The notes below the pieces were generated by a model. That model had not been told where the DNA came from and did not search any database. It was given only the letters and a program-made list of their open reading frames with translations. Made by a program: the position numbers and the translations under genes. Shown piece after piece: positions 15,177 to 23,720 of a stretch of DNA of 64,000 nucleotides. This DNA comes from Micromonospora chokoriensis (GTDB lineage: Bacteria; Actinomycetota; Actinomycetes; Mycobacteriales; Micromonosporaceae). The first letter of the stretch is position 1. Every line of letters begins with the position of its first letter. The stretch lies in assembly GCF_900091505.1 (NCBI RefSeq), contig NZ_LT607409.1, positions 4,650,001 through 4,714,000 of the forward strand, read 5' to 3'.

Positions 15177-17995
15177 CCGTAGAGCAGTTCGCCACCCGTC
15201 ACATCGGTCCCGGCCCCGACGACGAGCGTCGGATGTTGGAGGTCGTCGGGCACGACTCGATCGACGAGCTGATGGACGCCGCGATCCCCGAGGTGATCCG
15301 CTGGCACGGCACCCTCGACCTGCCGGACCCGGCCACCGAGGCCGAGACGATCGCCGAGCTGCGGGCCCTGGCGGGCCGCAACACCGTGGCCGTCTCCATG
15401 ATCGGTCTGGGGTACCACGGCACGCACACCCCTGCGGTGATCCGCCGCAACGTCCTGGAAGACCCGGCCTGGTACACGGCGTACACGCCGTACCAGCCGG
15501 AGATCAGCCAGGGCCGCCTGGAGGCGCTGCTGAACTTCCAGACGATGGTCACCGACCTGACCGGGTTGGCCACCGCGAACGCCTCGATGCTCGACGAGGG
15601 CACGGCGGCGGCGGAGGCGATGACCCTGGCCCGGCGGGCGTCCAAGACCAAGAGCCCGGTGTACGTCGTCGACGCCGACGCCCTGCCGCAGACCATCGCG
15701 GTCATCACCAGCCGGGCCGTGCCGCTCGGCATCGACGTGCGGGTCGTCGACGTCGAGCGCGACGAGTTGCCGGCGGAGTTCTTCGGTCTGCATCTGCAGT
15801 ACCCGGGGGCGTCCGGGGCGGTCCGCGACCACGCGAGGCTCGTCGAGGCCGCGCACACCGTCGGTGCCCTCGTCACCGTCGCCGCTGACCTGCTGGCGTT
15901 GACGCTGCTGCGCGCGCCCGGGGAGATCGGGGCGGACATCGCCGCGGGCACCACCCAGCGTTTCGGCGTACCCATGGGATTCGGTGGGCCGCACGCCGGT
16001 TACCTGGCGGTGCGTTCGGGCCTGGAGCGGATGCTGCCCGGGCGTCTGGTCGGGGTGTCGCGCGACGCGGACGGCAACCCGGCCTACCGGTTGGCGTTGC
16101 AGACCCGCGAGCAGCACATCCGGCGGGAGAGGGCGACCAGCAACATCTGCACCGCGCAGGTGCTCCTCGCGGTGATGGCCGGCATGTACGCCGTCTACCA
16201 CGGCCCGGACGGGTTGCGGGACATCGCGTCGCGTACCCACGAGATGGCGGCGCGGCTCGCGACCGGGCTGCGCGCCGGTGGCGTCAACGTCGCGGACGTC
16301 GCGTTCTTCGACACCGTCACCGCGATCGTGCCGGGACGGGCGGCGGCGGTCGTCGCGGCGGCGGCGAAGCGGGGTGTGAACCTGCGGCTGGTCGACGCCG
16401 ACCGGGTGGGGATGTCCTGCGACGAGACGACCACCGACGCGCACCTGCGCGAGGTGTGGGCGGCGTTCGGGGTGCCCGCGTTCGTCGGTGACACCGACGC
16501 GGCCCTGCCGGCCGACCTGGCCCGGACGACCGACTTCCTGACCCACCCCGTGTTCCGCAGCCACCACTCGGAGACGGCGATGCTGCGCTACCTGCGGCGG
16601 CTGTCGGACTTCGACTACGCCCTGGACCGGGGCATGATCCCGCTCGGGTCGTGCACGATGAAGCTGAACGCGACCACCGAGATGGAGCCGGTCTCCTGGG
16701 CGGAGTTCGCGCACATCCACCCGTTCGCTCCCGACGACCAGACCGTCGGGTACCGGGAGATGATCGGCCAGCTGGAGTCGTGGCTGGCCGAGGTGACCGG
16801 GTACGACGCGGTCAGCGTGCAGCCCAACGCGGGGTCGCAGGGTGAGCTGGCCGGCCTGTTGGCGATCCGCTCCTACCACGCGTCGCGCGGCGACACGCAC
16901 CGCGACGTGTGTCTGATCCCGTCGTCGGCGCACGGCACGAACGCCGCCAGCGCGGTGATGGCCGGCATGCGGGTCGTCGTGGTGGCCTGCGACGACGACG
17001 GCAACGTCGACCTGGTCGACCTGGACGCGAAGATCGACAAGCACCGGGACGCGCTCGCCGCGATCATGGTGACGTACCCGTCGACGCACGGGGTGTACGA
17101 GACGGGCATCGCGTCGCTGTGCGCGAAGGTCCACGACGCCGGCGGTCAGGTGTACGTCGACGGGGCGAACCTCAACGCCCTGGTCGGGTTCGCGAAGCCG
17201 GGCAGGTTCGGGGCGGACGTGTCGCACCTCAACCTGCACAAGACGTTCTGCATCCCGCACGGCGGTGGTGGCCCCGGCGTCGGGCCGGTGGCGGTCCGCG
17301 CGCACCTGGCGCCGTTTCTGCCCGGTGACCCGTCGGGCGCGCACGCGGACGCGACGCCGGCGATCTCGGCGGCGAAGTACGGGTCGGCGGGGATCCTGCC
17401 GATCCCGTGGGCGTACCTGCGGATGATGGGCGCCGAGGGGCTGACCCGGGCGACGGGTGTGGCGGTCCTCGCCGCGAACTACGTGGCGGCGCGCCTGCGC
17501 GGGCACTTCCCGGTGCTGTACGCCGGCAACAAGGGCCTGGTCGCGCACGAGTGCATCCTCGACCTGCGGCCGTTGACGAAGGCGACCGGGGTGACGGTGG
17601 ACGACGTGGCGAAGCGGCTGATCGACTACGGCTTCCACGCGCCGACGATGTCGTTCCCCGTCGCGGGGACGCTGATGGTGGAGCCGACCGAGAGCGAGGA
17701 CCTGGCCGAGCTGGACCGGTTCTGCGACGCGATGATCGCGATCCGCGCGGAGATCGACAAGGTCGGCTCGGGTGAGTGGCCGGCGGGGGATAACCCCCTG
17801 GCGAACGCGCCGCACACCGCGGCGATGGTTAGCGGTGACGAGTGGCCACACGCGTACCCGCGGTCGGCGGGCGCGTACCCGGCCGGGGTGGACCGGGCTG
17901 GGAAGTACTGGCCTCCGGTGCGGCGCATCGACGGCGCGTACGGCGACCGGAACCTGGTCTGCTCGTGCCCGTCGCCGGAGGCGTTCGAAGACTGA
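15173..17995 (+). CDS. gcvP: Glycine dehydrogenase (decarboxylating), P protein
   Basis: A 940-residue single-chain P protein, the usual length when the two halves are fused. It starts ATRHIGPGPDDERRML and contains GLGYHGTHTPAVIRRNVLE, the second-half SQGELAGLLAIRSYH and the pyridoxal phosphate lysine in LNLHKTFCIPHGGGGPGVGP. It decarboxylates glycine and passes the aminomethyl group to GcvH. The glycine riboswitch upstream regulates it. A bidirectional hairpin follows the stop. Confidence 0.97.
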   Translation: MTVEQFATRHIGPGPDDERRMLEVVGHDSIDELMDAAIPEVIRWHGTLDLPDPATEAETIAELRALAGRNTVAVSMIGLGYHGTHTPAVIRRNVLEDPAWYTAYTPYQPEISQGRLEALLNFQTMVTDLTGLATANASMLDEGTAAAEAMTLARRASKTKSPVYVVDADALPQTIAVITSRAVPLGIDVRVVDVERDELPAEFFGLHLQYPGASGAVRDHARLVEAAHTVGALVTVAADLLALTLLRAPGEIGADIAAGTTQRFGVPMGFGGPHAGYLAVRSGLERMLPGRLVGVSRDADGNPAYRLALQTREQHIRRERATSNICTAQVLLAVMAGMYAVYHGPDGLRDIASRTHEMAARLATGLRAGGVNVADVAFFDTVTAIVPGRAAAVVAAAAKRGVNLRLVDADRVGMSCDETTTDAHLREVWAAFGVPAFVGDTDAALPADLARTTDFLTHPVFRSHHSETAMLRYLRRLSDFDYALDRGMIPLGSCTMKLNATTEMEPVSWAEFAHIHPFAPDDQTVGYREMIGQLESWLAEVTGYDAVSVQPNAGSQGELAGLLAIRSYHASRGDTHRDVCLIPSSAHGTNAASAVMAGMRVVVVACDDDGNVDLVDLDAKIDKHRDALAAIMVTYPSTHGVYETGIASLCAKVHDAGGQVYVDGANLNALVGFAKPGRFGADVSHLNLHKTFCIPHGGGGPGVGPVAVRAHLAPFLPGDPSGAHADATPAISAAKYGSAGILPIPWAYLRMMGAEGLTRATGVAVLAANYVAARLRGHFPVLYAGNKGLVAHECILDLRPLTKATGVTVDDVAKRLIDYGFHAPTMSFPVAGTLMVEPTESEDLAELDRFCDAMIAIRAEIDKVGSGEWPAGDNPLANAPHTAAMVSGDEWPHAYPRSAGAYPAGVDRAGKYWPPVRRIDGAYGDRNLVCSCPSPEAFED

Positions 17996-18009
17996 ATCGG
18001 CGACGGGCG

Positions 18010-18042
18010 TGCCGGGGCGGGCGGTTGCGAGCCGCCCCGGCA
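18010..18042. terminator. Hairpin terminator between gcvP and the convergent DUF5999 gene
   Basis: TGCCGGGGCGG (18010-18020) and CCGCCCCGGCA (18032-18042) are perfect 11-bp inverted repeats 15 bp after the gcvP stop. It can serve both converging genes. There is no T-run, as is common in actinobacteria. Confidence 0.7.
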
Positions 18043-18128
18043 GCCGCGGCGACCTGGGCGTGGCGTCCCTTACCGGGGGACCCGGGCCTGGGTCGAACGG
18101 CGGCTAGTCGGTGACGCTGAGTGGTCGG

Positions 18129-18329
18129 TCAGGCCACGAGGGCGTGGCGGGCGGGGCCGCGGTGCGGTGCGATGCTGCTGCCGTCGGGGAGCAGCTCGCC
18201 GGTGTCCTCGAAGACGATGACACCATTGCAGAGCAGGCTCCAGCCCTGCTCACGGAAGCACGCGAGGACTCGCGCGGCTTCCCGGTCGGTGGCTTCAGCG
18301 GAGGGGCAGGTCGGTTGGTGCTGGCACAT
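18129..18329 (-). CDS. DUF5999 family small protein
   Basis: A 66-residue protein. The ATG at 18329 was chosen because GGAGA lies 7 nt upstream; an in-frame ATG 11 codons earlier lacks a site. The sequence MCQHQPTCPSAEATDREAAR, then EQGWSLLCNGVIVFEDTGEL, is characteristic of this actinobacterial family of unknown function. Three cysteines and a histidine near the N-terminus and one more cysteine in LLCNG could bind metal, but no function is established. Confidence 0.85.
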   Translation of the reverse strand: MCQHQPTCPSAEATDREAARVLACFREQGWSLLCNGVIVFEDTGELLPDGSSIAPHRGPARHALVA

Positions 18330-18452
18330 CGGGTTCTCCGGACTGTGGGGGCACTGTGTCATGGTTCACATGACCAGTGACGCACAGTACCAAGCGAAAG
18401 TGTCCGGCATCGAGCAGGTGTCCGCCTGTCGCGCCGGAAATCCACTGAACGG

Positions 18453-19760
18453 ATGAGGAAGGTCGAACCGTACGGCGTGGAAACGCTCCCACAGGTGTAT
18501 GCGGCAGATCGCGGCCCAGCCGCACTGGCCGCGGATCGCGGCTTAGCTCCGTTGGTCACCGGCAGCGGCCCGGCGGCGTTGGCCGCCCACCGCGGCCCGA
18601 CGGCGTCGATCGAGGTGCCCGGGGCCCCGGCCGCGTGTCGAGGCGCGCTCACCGAGCGCGCCCGCCTGCAGTGGCACCTGCGCGACGGAGGTGACCCCGC
18701 CACCCTCGCCGAGGAGTTCCTGGCCGCACACGGGCTCGCCCTGCACGACCTGAGCCGGCCCGCCACGGCCCACCAGCACGGCACCGGCGTCTGCGGGGCG
18801 GCGCTCTACCTGTCCGCCGCCGCCGGCGCGCACCTGGCCGGAGCGCCCACCACCGCGCCGGAGCCCGCGCCGACGCTGCCCGACCTCACCGTCGTCGTCT
18901 ACGGCCACCACCCGACCCCGGCCGACCCGGCCGGGCCGCCCGCCTCGGCGTGGTGGCTCGGTGAGTGGACCGAGAGCTGGACCCGCCGCCAACACGCCGA
19001 CGCCGTCACGAGCGTGCGCGCCGCGATCGGCCGCGGGGACGTCTACCAGACCAACCTCGTCGGGCACGCCGCCGCCCGCTACAGCGGCGACCCGCTGCCC
19101 GCGCTGCGCCGCCTCGGCGCGCTGCCCGGCGCCCGCTACGGCGGCGTGCTCACCGGCGACGGCTGGGCCATCGGCTGCGCCTCCCCGGAAACCCTCATCG
19201 AGGTCACCGACGGGCAGCTGATCACCCGACCCATCAAGGGCACCCGCCCGGCCACCGCCGCCGGCCGCGCCGAGCTGCTCGCCAGCGCGAAGGAACGCGC
19301 CGAACACGTCATGATCGTCGACCTGGAACGCAACGACCTCGCCCGCATCGCCCGTACCGGCACCGTGACCGTCGACGAGCTGTTCACCGTCCGCCGCTGG
19401 TGCGACCTGTGGCAGGCCGAGTCGACGGTACGGGCGGCCGCCGCCGACGGACTCGGCCTGGCCGACCTGCTGCGCGCCACCTGCCCCGGCGGCTCCGTCA
19501 CCGGCGCGCCGAAACGCGCCGCCCTCACCCACATCAACGCCCTCGAACCGGTCGGCCGGGGCGCCAGCATGGGGGCGCTGGGCTGGGTCGCCCCCGGCCG
19601 CGTCGACCTCGGCCTGACCATCCGCACCGCCGCCGCCGACGGGCAGCGCCTGCACACCTGGGCCGGTGGCGGCATCACCTGGGACAGCGACCCCGCCGCC
19701 GAGGTCGCCGAGGCCGCCGCGAAGACCGCCCCGATCCGCGCCACCCTGGCCGGACGCTGA
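18453..19760 (+). CDS. pabB: Chorismate-binding enzyme, aminodeoxychorismate synthase component I type
   Basis: A 435-residue protein. The C-terminal 270 residues hold the chorismate-utilising fold: RGDVYQTNLVGH, LITRPIKGTRP with the active-site lysine, HVMIVDLERNDLARI, CPGGSVTGAPK and WAGGGITWDSDP. The DVYQxN and PIKGT details favour PabB over TrpE, giving 4-amino-4-deoxychorismate for folate or an aryl-amine metabolite. The first 60 residues are low-complexity with repeated RGPAALAA-like units and no ribosome site is obvious, so the true start may be further in. A stand-alone position without pabA or pabC is noted. Confidence 0.85.
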   Translation: MRKVEPYGVETLPQVYAADRGPAALAADRGLAPLVTGSGPAALAAHRGPTASIEVPGAPAACRGALTERARLQWHLRDGGDPATLAEEFLAAHGLALHDLSRPATAHQHGTGVCGAALYLSAAAGAHLAGAPTTAPEPAPTLPDLTVVVYGHHPTPADPAGPPASAWWLGEWTESWTRRQHADAVTSVRAAIGRGDVYQTNLVGHAAARYSGDPLPALRRLGALPGARYGGVLTGDGWAIGCASPETLIEVTDGQLITRPIKGTRPATAAGRAELLASAKERAEHVMIVDLERNDLARIARTGTVTVDELFTVRRWCDLWQAESTVRAAAADGLGLADLLRATCPGGSVTGAPKRAALTHINALEPVGRGASMGALGWVAPGRVDLGLTIRTAAADGQRLHTWAGGGITWDSDPAAEVAEAAAKTAPIRATLAGR

Positions 19761-19791
19761 ACCCGCCGCGACCGGCGATAAACTGCCGCCC

Positions 19792-20301
19792 ATGACCATG
19801 CGGCCCATCCGGATCATCGGCGACCCCGTCCTGCGCACCGAATGTGAGCCGGTCACGACCTTCGACGCCGAGCTGCGTGCCCTCGTCACCGACCTGATGG
19901 ACACCCTGCTCGGCGAGCCGGGGCGCGCCGGTGTCGCCGCACCGCAGATCGGCGTCAGCGCCCAGGTGTTCGTCTACGACGCCGACGGGCACCGCGGCCA
20001 CCTGATCAACCCCACCCTCGAACTGTCCGACGACCTTCAGGACGACGAGGAGGGCTGCCTGTCCATTCCCGGGCTGTACTTCCCGACCGTGCGGGCCCTG
20101 CACGCCACCGCCCACGGCGTCGACCAGAACGGCGAGCCGTTGACGATCTCCGGCAGCGGGTTCCTCGCCCGCGCCCTGCAACACGAGACCGACCACCTGC
20201 TCGGCACCCTCTACGTCGACACGCTGCGCGGCGACGTCCGCCGGCGCGCCCTGCGCGAGATCCGCGCCGGCCGCTTCGACTCACCGAGCCGCCGCCGCTG
20301 A
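19792..20301 (+). CDS. def: Peptide deformylase
   Basis: A 169-residue enzyme with the three deformylase motifs: GVAAPQIG (motif 1), EGCLS with the metal-binding cysteine (motif 2) and QHETDHLLG (motif 3, HExxH). It removes the formyl group from nascent proteins. ATG 19792 begins MTMRPIRIIGDPVLR, the conserved N-terminus of type I/actinobacterial enzymes. It follows the pabB stop by 31 bp. The frame is open far upstream but is a shadow of pabB there. Confidence 0.95.
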   Translation: MTMRPIRIIGDPVLRTECEPVTTFDAELRALVTDLMDTLLGEPGRAGVAAPQIGVSAQVFVYDADGHRGHLINPTLELSDDLQDDEEGCLSIPGLYFPTVRALHATAHGVDQNGEPLTISGSGFLARALQHETDHLLGTLYVDTLRGDVRRRALREIRAGRFDSPSRRR

Positions 20302-20324
20302 TCTGCCAGCGCTGATCTGCCCCT

Positions 20325-20354
20325 GACGCGCCAGCCGGGCTCGGCTGGCGCGTC
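20325..20354. terminator. Strong hairpin terminator after def
   Basis: GACGCGCCAGCC (20325-20336) and GGCTGGCGCGTC (20343-20354) form a perfect 12-bp stem with a 6-nt loop, 24 bp after the def stop. Confidence 0.75.
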
Positions 20355-20417
20355 GTCTGCTGTCTGCGGTGCCGAATCAGCCTGTCGACTGCGCGTTTCC
20401 CAGCACCTCGTCGGGCG

Positions 20418-20482
20418 TTGACACCTCCGACCACCCCTGTCAGACTTTTGTGACGCCCGATGTCAGGGAAATCTGACAGGGG
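20418..20482 (+). promoter_or_regulatory. Promoter and overlapping operator of the ArsR-type regulator operon
   Basis: TTGACA (20418-20423), 17 bp and CAGACT (20441-20446) make a strong promoter. CCCCTGTCAGA (20434-20444) and TCTGACAGGGG (20472-20482) are perfect 11-bp inverted repeats; the left arm covers part of the spacer and the -10, the right arm the early transcript. A third, imperfect half-site TGTCAGGG (20461-20468) lies between. The position fits repression by the ArsR-family protein encoded directly downstream. Confidence 0.7.
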
Positions 20483-20502
20483 CGTCGAGGAGGGAATCCA
20501 CG

Positions 20503-20841
20503 ATGAGCGGCACCTTCCCGACAGGTGACGACCTGGTGTCCCTGCTGGCCGCGCTGGCCAGCCCGCACCGGCTGCGGATCCTCGCCGCCCTGGCACAGCA
20601 GCGCACGTACGTCAGCGAGCTGGCACGGCAGCTGCACATGAACCGACCACTGCTCTACATGCACCTGCAGAAACTCGAAGCGGCCGGCCTGATCACCGGC
20701 GAACTGGTGACAGCACCCGACGGCAGCTCGGTGAAGTACGTCCAGGCCGTGCCGTTCACGGTGCCCCTGGACCTCCACACGATCGTGCGGGCCGCGCAGA
20801 GCCTGACCGGCCCCGAGTCGGCCGCACCACAGAAGGAGTGA
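20503..20841 (+). CDS. ArsR-family winged-helix regulator
   Basis: A 112-residue protein with the ArsR helix-turn-helix: LLAALASPHRLRILAALAQ, TYVSELARQLHMNRPLLYMHLQKLEAAGLI, then the wing SSVKYVQAVPF. No cysteine metal site is visible, so it is unlikely to sense arsenic or another thiophilic metal. It is the first gene of a three-gene operon with a small membrane protein and a membrane-attached serine hydrolase. Its promoter carries a perfect inverted repeat, so it probably represses its own operon. Confidence 0.88.
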   Translation: MSGTFPTGDDLVSLLAALASPHRLRILAALAQQRTYVSELARQLHMNRPLLYMHLQKLEAAGLITGELVTAPDGSSVKYVQAVPFTVPLDLHTIVRAAQSLTGPESAAPQKE

Positions 20842-20844
20842 GCG

Positions 20845-21120
20845 ATGACCCATCAGGTGGCGTTGGACGTGGCGCAGACCTCCACCATCGCCGTCACGGC
20901 GATCGTGCTGGCGGTGATCACCGTCGCCGGTCTCATCGGGACCGGCATCTACCGCGCCCGGTACGCCGCGGCCCGAGAGGAGGGCTACCGGGCACTGGCC
21001 GAACGCAGCGCCGACAGCGCCCGGAGCACCGCGAGCGAACTCAAGGGCGTCCGCGACGAACTCGGCGAGGTCCGGCAACGACTGGCCGCCCTGGAAAAGC
21101 TGCTCAGCCAGATCGGCTGA
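20845..21120 (+). CDS. Small membrane protein with C-terminal coiled coil
   Basis: A 91-residue protein starting 3 bp after the regulator stop. One membrane helix (TIAVTAIVLAVITVAGLIGTGIY, about residues 14-36) is followed by a charged heptad-rich tail (ELKGVRDELGEVRQRLAALEKLL). I do not recognise a family. The gene is placed between an ArsR-type regulator and a serine hydrolase with membrane helices. This suggests a partner of the hydrolase at the membrane. Confidence 0.75.
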   Translation: MTHQVALDVAQTSTIAVTAIVLAVITVAGLIGTGIYRARYAAAREEGYRALAERSADSARSTASELKGVRDELGEVRQRLAALEKLLSQIG

Positions 21121-21148
21121 CGAACGCACCCGGGGGAGGACCTTCGAC

Positions 21149-22744
21149 GTGAACACAGTGACCCGACTGCTGACCCGGACCCGTCGCCTCGCCGGCGCAG
21201 CCGCCTGCCTGGCCCTGCTCGCCACGACGCCGACCCCGGTCGCCGCCAGCCCCGCGCCCGCCGACGACCTGGCCGCCGCCGAACGCTACCTGCGCGACTA
21301 CATGCAGCGGACCCGGGCGCCCGGCCTGGCGTACGCGGTGATCCGCGGCGACGAGACCCTACGACACGGCGCCTGGGGCGTCGACGGCGACGGACAGCCG
21401 ATGACCGTCCACACACCGTTCCTGCTCGGGTCCACGAGCAAGTCGTTCACCGCACTCGCGGTGACCCAACTGGTCGAGTCCGGCCGGGTCCACCTCGACA
21501 CCCCGGCCTCCACGTACCTTCCGTGGCTGCGCCTGGGCGCCGCGGACACCGCCCGGACCGTCACCGTCCGCCAGTTGTTGACCCACACCAGCGGACTACC
21601 GCAGGTCTGGAGCACCGACCTGACCGACCGGTACGACAACCGCCCCGGCGCACTCACCCGGTCCGTGCGGGACCTCGCCACCGTGCGACCCATCGCGCCC
21701 GTCGGACAGACCTACGCGTACAGCGACGCCAACTACATGATCCTCGGCGCGCTCGTCGAGAGCGTCACCGGTGACACCTTCGGCGCTCACCTCCGCCGTC
21801 ACGTGCTCGACCCGCTGCGGATGACACACTCCGCGGCCACCGCCGACGAGGCCCGTGCCATCGGCATCCCCGCCGGGCACCGGTACTACCTCGGCCGGCC
21901 GCAACGCTTCACCGCACCCTTCGACACCGCCGGAGTGCCCTACGGGTTCCTCGCCGCCAGCCTCGACGACCTGTCCCACTACGCCGTCGCGCAACTGGGC
22001 GGCGGGCGCTTCGGCGACACCCGGATCCTCAGCCCGCAGGGCACGGAACAGATGCACACCGGCACCGCGGACACCGGCCACGGCACCTACGGGTTCGGCT
22101 GGAAGAACAGCACCCTCGACGGCGTCGGCACCCGCATCGTATGGCACGCCGGCGCGACCCCCGACTACTTCACCCACCTCGTGCTGGCCCCCGACGCGAA
22201 CCTCGCCGTGATCGTCATGACCAACATCTACGGCCTGCCGATGGACGCGCCACTGAGCGCCGGCGCGTTCAACGTGGCCCGCATCCTGCACGGTGGCACA
22301 CCATCCACCGCCACCGAGGACCCGACCCACACCTGGGCGCTGGGCGGGCTGCTCACCGTCGCCGCAGCACTGCTCGTCATGCTCGGCTGGTCGGTGACGC
22401 GCGTCCTGCCTACCCGACGAACCCGCACCACCCTGCCGGCCCGTTCCCGTACCCGGACGATCGTCGCCACCGCCTGCTGGATCGCCGGATGCGCCGCCGT
22501 CGCCGCCACCGCGACGTGGCTCGTGCCGTCCTTCTGGAAGGGCGCCGACCTGGCCAAGCTCCAACTGTGGGCACCAGACGTCGGGCACGCCATCCGCACC
22601 GTGACCGTCCTGTCGACCGCGCTCGCGCTGACCCGACTCGGCATCACCGTGTACGACACGGTCCGCACCCGCCGACCCGGCGCGACCACCCCACCCGGCG
22701 CGCCGGCCGGACACACCGCGACCCAGCCGTGCGCGCCCCGGTGA
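21149..22744 (+). CDS. Beta-lactamase/penicillin-binding-like serine hydrolase with membrane tail
   Basis: A 531-residue protein with a signal peptide (about residues 1-34, ending PVAAS). The class C beta-lactamase-like domain has the S95-x-x-K98 nucleophile in LLGSTSKSF, the YSDANY tyrosine motif and HAGATPDY in place of KTG. The last 140 residues hold three membrane helices (GLLTVAAALLVMLGWSV, IVATACWIAGCAAVAATATWLV, and one near residue 490). Such proteins are esterases, D-aminopeptidases or peptidoglycan enzymes outside the cell. It is the effector gene of the ArsR-type operon. Confidence 0.88.
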   Translation: MNTVTRLLTRTRRLAGAAACLALLATTPTPVAASPAPADDLAAAERYLRDYMQRTRAPGLAYAVIRGDETLRHGAWGVDGDGQPMTVHTPFLLGSTSKSFTALAVTQLVESGRVHLDTPASTYLPWLRLGAADTARTVTVRQLLTHTSGLPQVWSTDLTDRYDNRPGALTRSVRDLATVRPIAPVGQTYAYSDANYMILGALVESVTGDTFGAHLRRHVLDPLRMTHSAATADEARAIGIPAGHRYYLGRPQRFTAPFDTAGVPYGFLAASLDDLSHYAVAQLGGGRFGDTRILSPQGTEQMHTGTADTGHGTYGFGWKNSTLDGVGTRIVWHAGATPDYFTHLVLAPDANLAVIVMTNIYGLPMDAPLSAGAFNVARILHGGTPSTATEDPTHTWALGGLLTVAAALLVMLGWSVTRVLPTRRTRTTLPARSRTRTIVATACWIAGCAAVAATATWLVPSFWKGADLAKLQLWAPDVGHAIRTVTVLSTALALTRLGITVYDTVRTRRPGATTPPGAPAGHTATQPCAPR

Positions 22745-22755
22745 CCCCTGGGTCA
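22742..22755. terminator. Short hairpin at convergent gene ends
   Basis: TGACCC-CT-GGGTCA includes the stop codon of the serine hydrolase and lies 9 bp from the end of the convergent TauE gene. Confidence 0.4.
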
Positions 22756-22763
22756 GCGCACCC

Positions 22764-23537
22764 TCACCGGGCCACCCACTCGTCGTGGCCGAGCTTCACG
22801 ACCAACGCCACCACGACCACCAGCAGCACCACCCGCACGAACCCCGACCCACGGCGCAACGCCATCCGCGCCCCCAGCACCGCGCCGGCGATGTTGCACA
22901 CCGCCATCCCCGCACCCAACAGCCACCACACGTGCCCGGTCACCCCGAACACCACCAGCGCGCCCAGGTTCGTGCCCGCGTTGACGACCTTCGCCATCGC
23001 CGAACCGTGCACGAAGTCCGCGCCGACGAGCGCGGTGAACGCCAACACCAGGAACGTCCCCGTCCCCGGACCGATCAACCCGTCGTACAGGGCGATGCCC
23101 ACCCCGGCCACCGCGACCACCACGCCCACCCGCACCGGGGTCCGCCTCGCCGGCACCGCCACCACCCCCATCCGGGGACGCACCAGCACGAACACCGCCA
23201 CCGTCACCAGCACCACCAGCACGACCGGCCGGTACGCCGACGCCGGCACCGCCCCGGCCAACGCCGCGCCCACACCCGCGCTGAGCACCGCCAACCCCGC
23301 AGCCGGCCCCGCCACCCGCCAGTCCACCTTCGTCCGCCGCGCGTATGTCACCGCCGCCGTGGACGTACCGAAGATCGCCGCCAGCTTGTTCGTGCCCAAC
23401 GCCGTCGCCACCGGCAACCCCGGGGCGGCCACCAACAACGCCGGCAACAGCAACAACCCACCACCACCGACCACGGCGTCGACCCACCCGGCCATCGCGG
23501 CGGCGGCCAGCAGCGTACTGAGCGTCACGGCGTCCAT
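22764..23537 (-). CDS. TauE/SafE (TSUP) family membrane permease
   Basis: A 257-residue integral membrane protein starting at ATG 23537; the frame extends 11 codons further without need. It shows the two-repeat TSUP pattern: AAMAGWVDAVVGGGGLLLLP with the family glycine run, GTNKLAAIFGTSTAAVTYAR, and the second repeat GIALYDGLIGPGTGTFLVLA with KVVNAGTNLGALVVFGV. Members export sulfite, sulfoacetate or related anions; the substrate cannot be read here. Confidence 0.9.
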   Translation of the reverse strand: MDAVTLSTLLAAAAMAGWVDAVVGGGGLLLLPALLVAAPGLPVATALGTNKLAAIFGTSTAAVTYARRTKVDWRVAGPAAGLAVLSAGVGAALAGAVPASAYRPVVLVVLVTVAVFVLVRPRMGVVAVPARRTPVRVGVVVAVAGVGIALYDGLIGPGTGTFLVLAFTALVGADFVHGSAMAKVVNAGTNLGALVVFGVTGHVWWLLGAGMAVCNIAGAVLGARMALRRGSGFVRVVLLVVVVALVVKLGHDEWVAR

Positions 23538-23598
23538 GGGCGGCAATTCTCCCCACCCGACCCGCCCCACCGGCCTGTCGAGTGGGAGAACTCACCGG

Positions 23599-23685
23599 TC
23601 AGCGGCCCCGCGCACGCCGCAACCACACCCCCAACGCGCCCACCGCCACGAACACCACCATCGAACACAGCAACACCTTCACCAC
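23599..23685 (-). CDS. Possible 28-residue single-span membrane peptide
   Basis: On the minus strand a GTG-GTG pair starts a short frame: MVKVLLCSMVVFVAVGALGV then a WLRRARGR tail. One hydrophobic helix followed by a positive tail fits a small membrane protein with the C-terminus inside. The ribosome site is weak (GCCGGG). It lies between the TauE gene start and the EEP hydrolase gene. Its length allows no statistical support. Confidence 0.4.
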   Translation of the reverse strand: MVKVLLCSMVVFVAVGALGVWLRRARGR

Positions 23686-23720
23686 CCGGCAACCATGCCA
23701 CGGGCACGTAAGGTGCAGGA

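Noticed and set aside
14168..17851. Very long open frame on the minus strand opposite the sirtuin and gcvP
   Set aside because: It is an antisense shadow of GC-rich genes: Arg/His/Asp/Gln-rich, no domain, while gcvP and the sirtuin on the plus strand are unmistakable.
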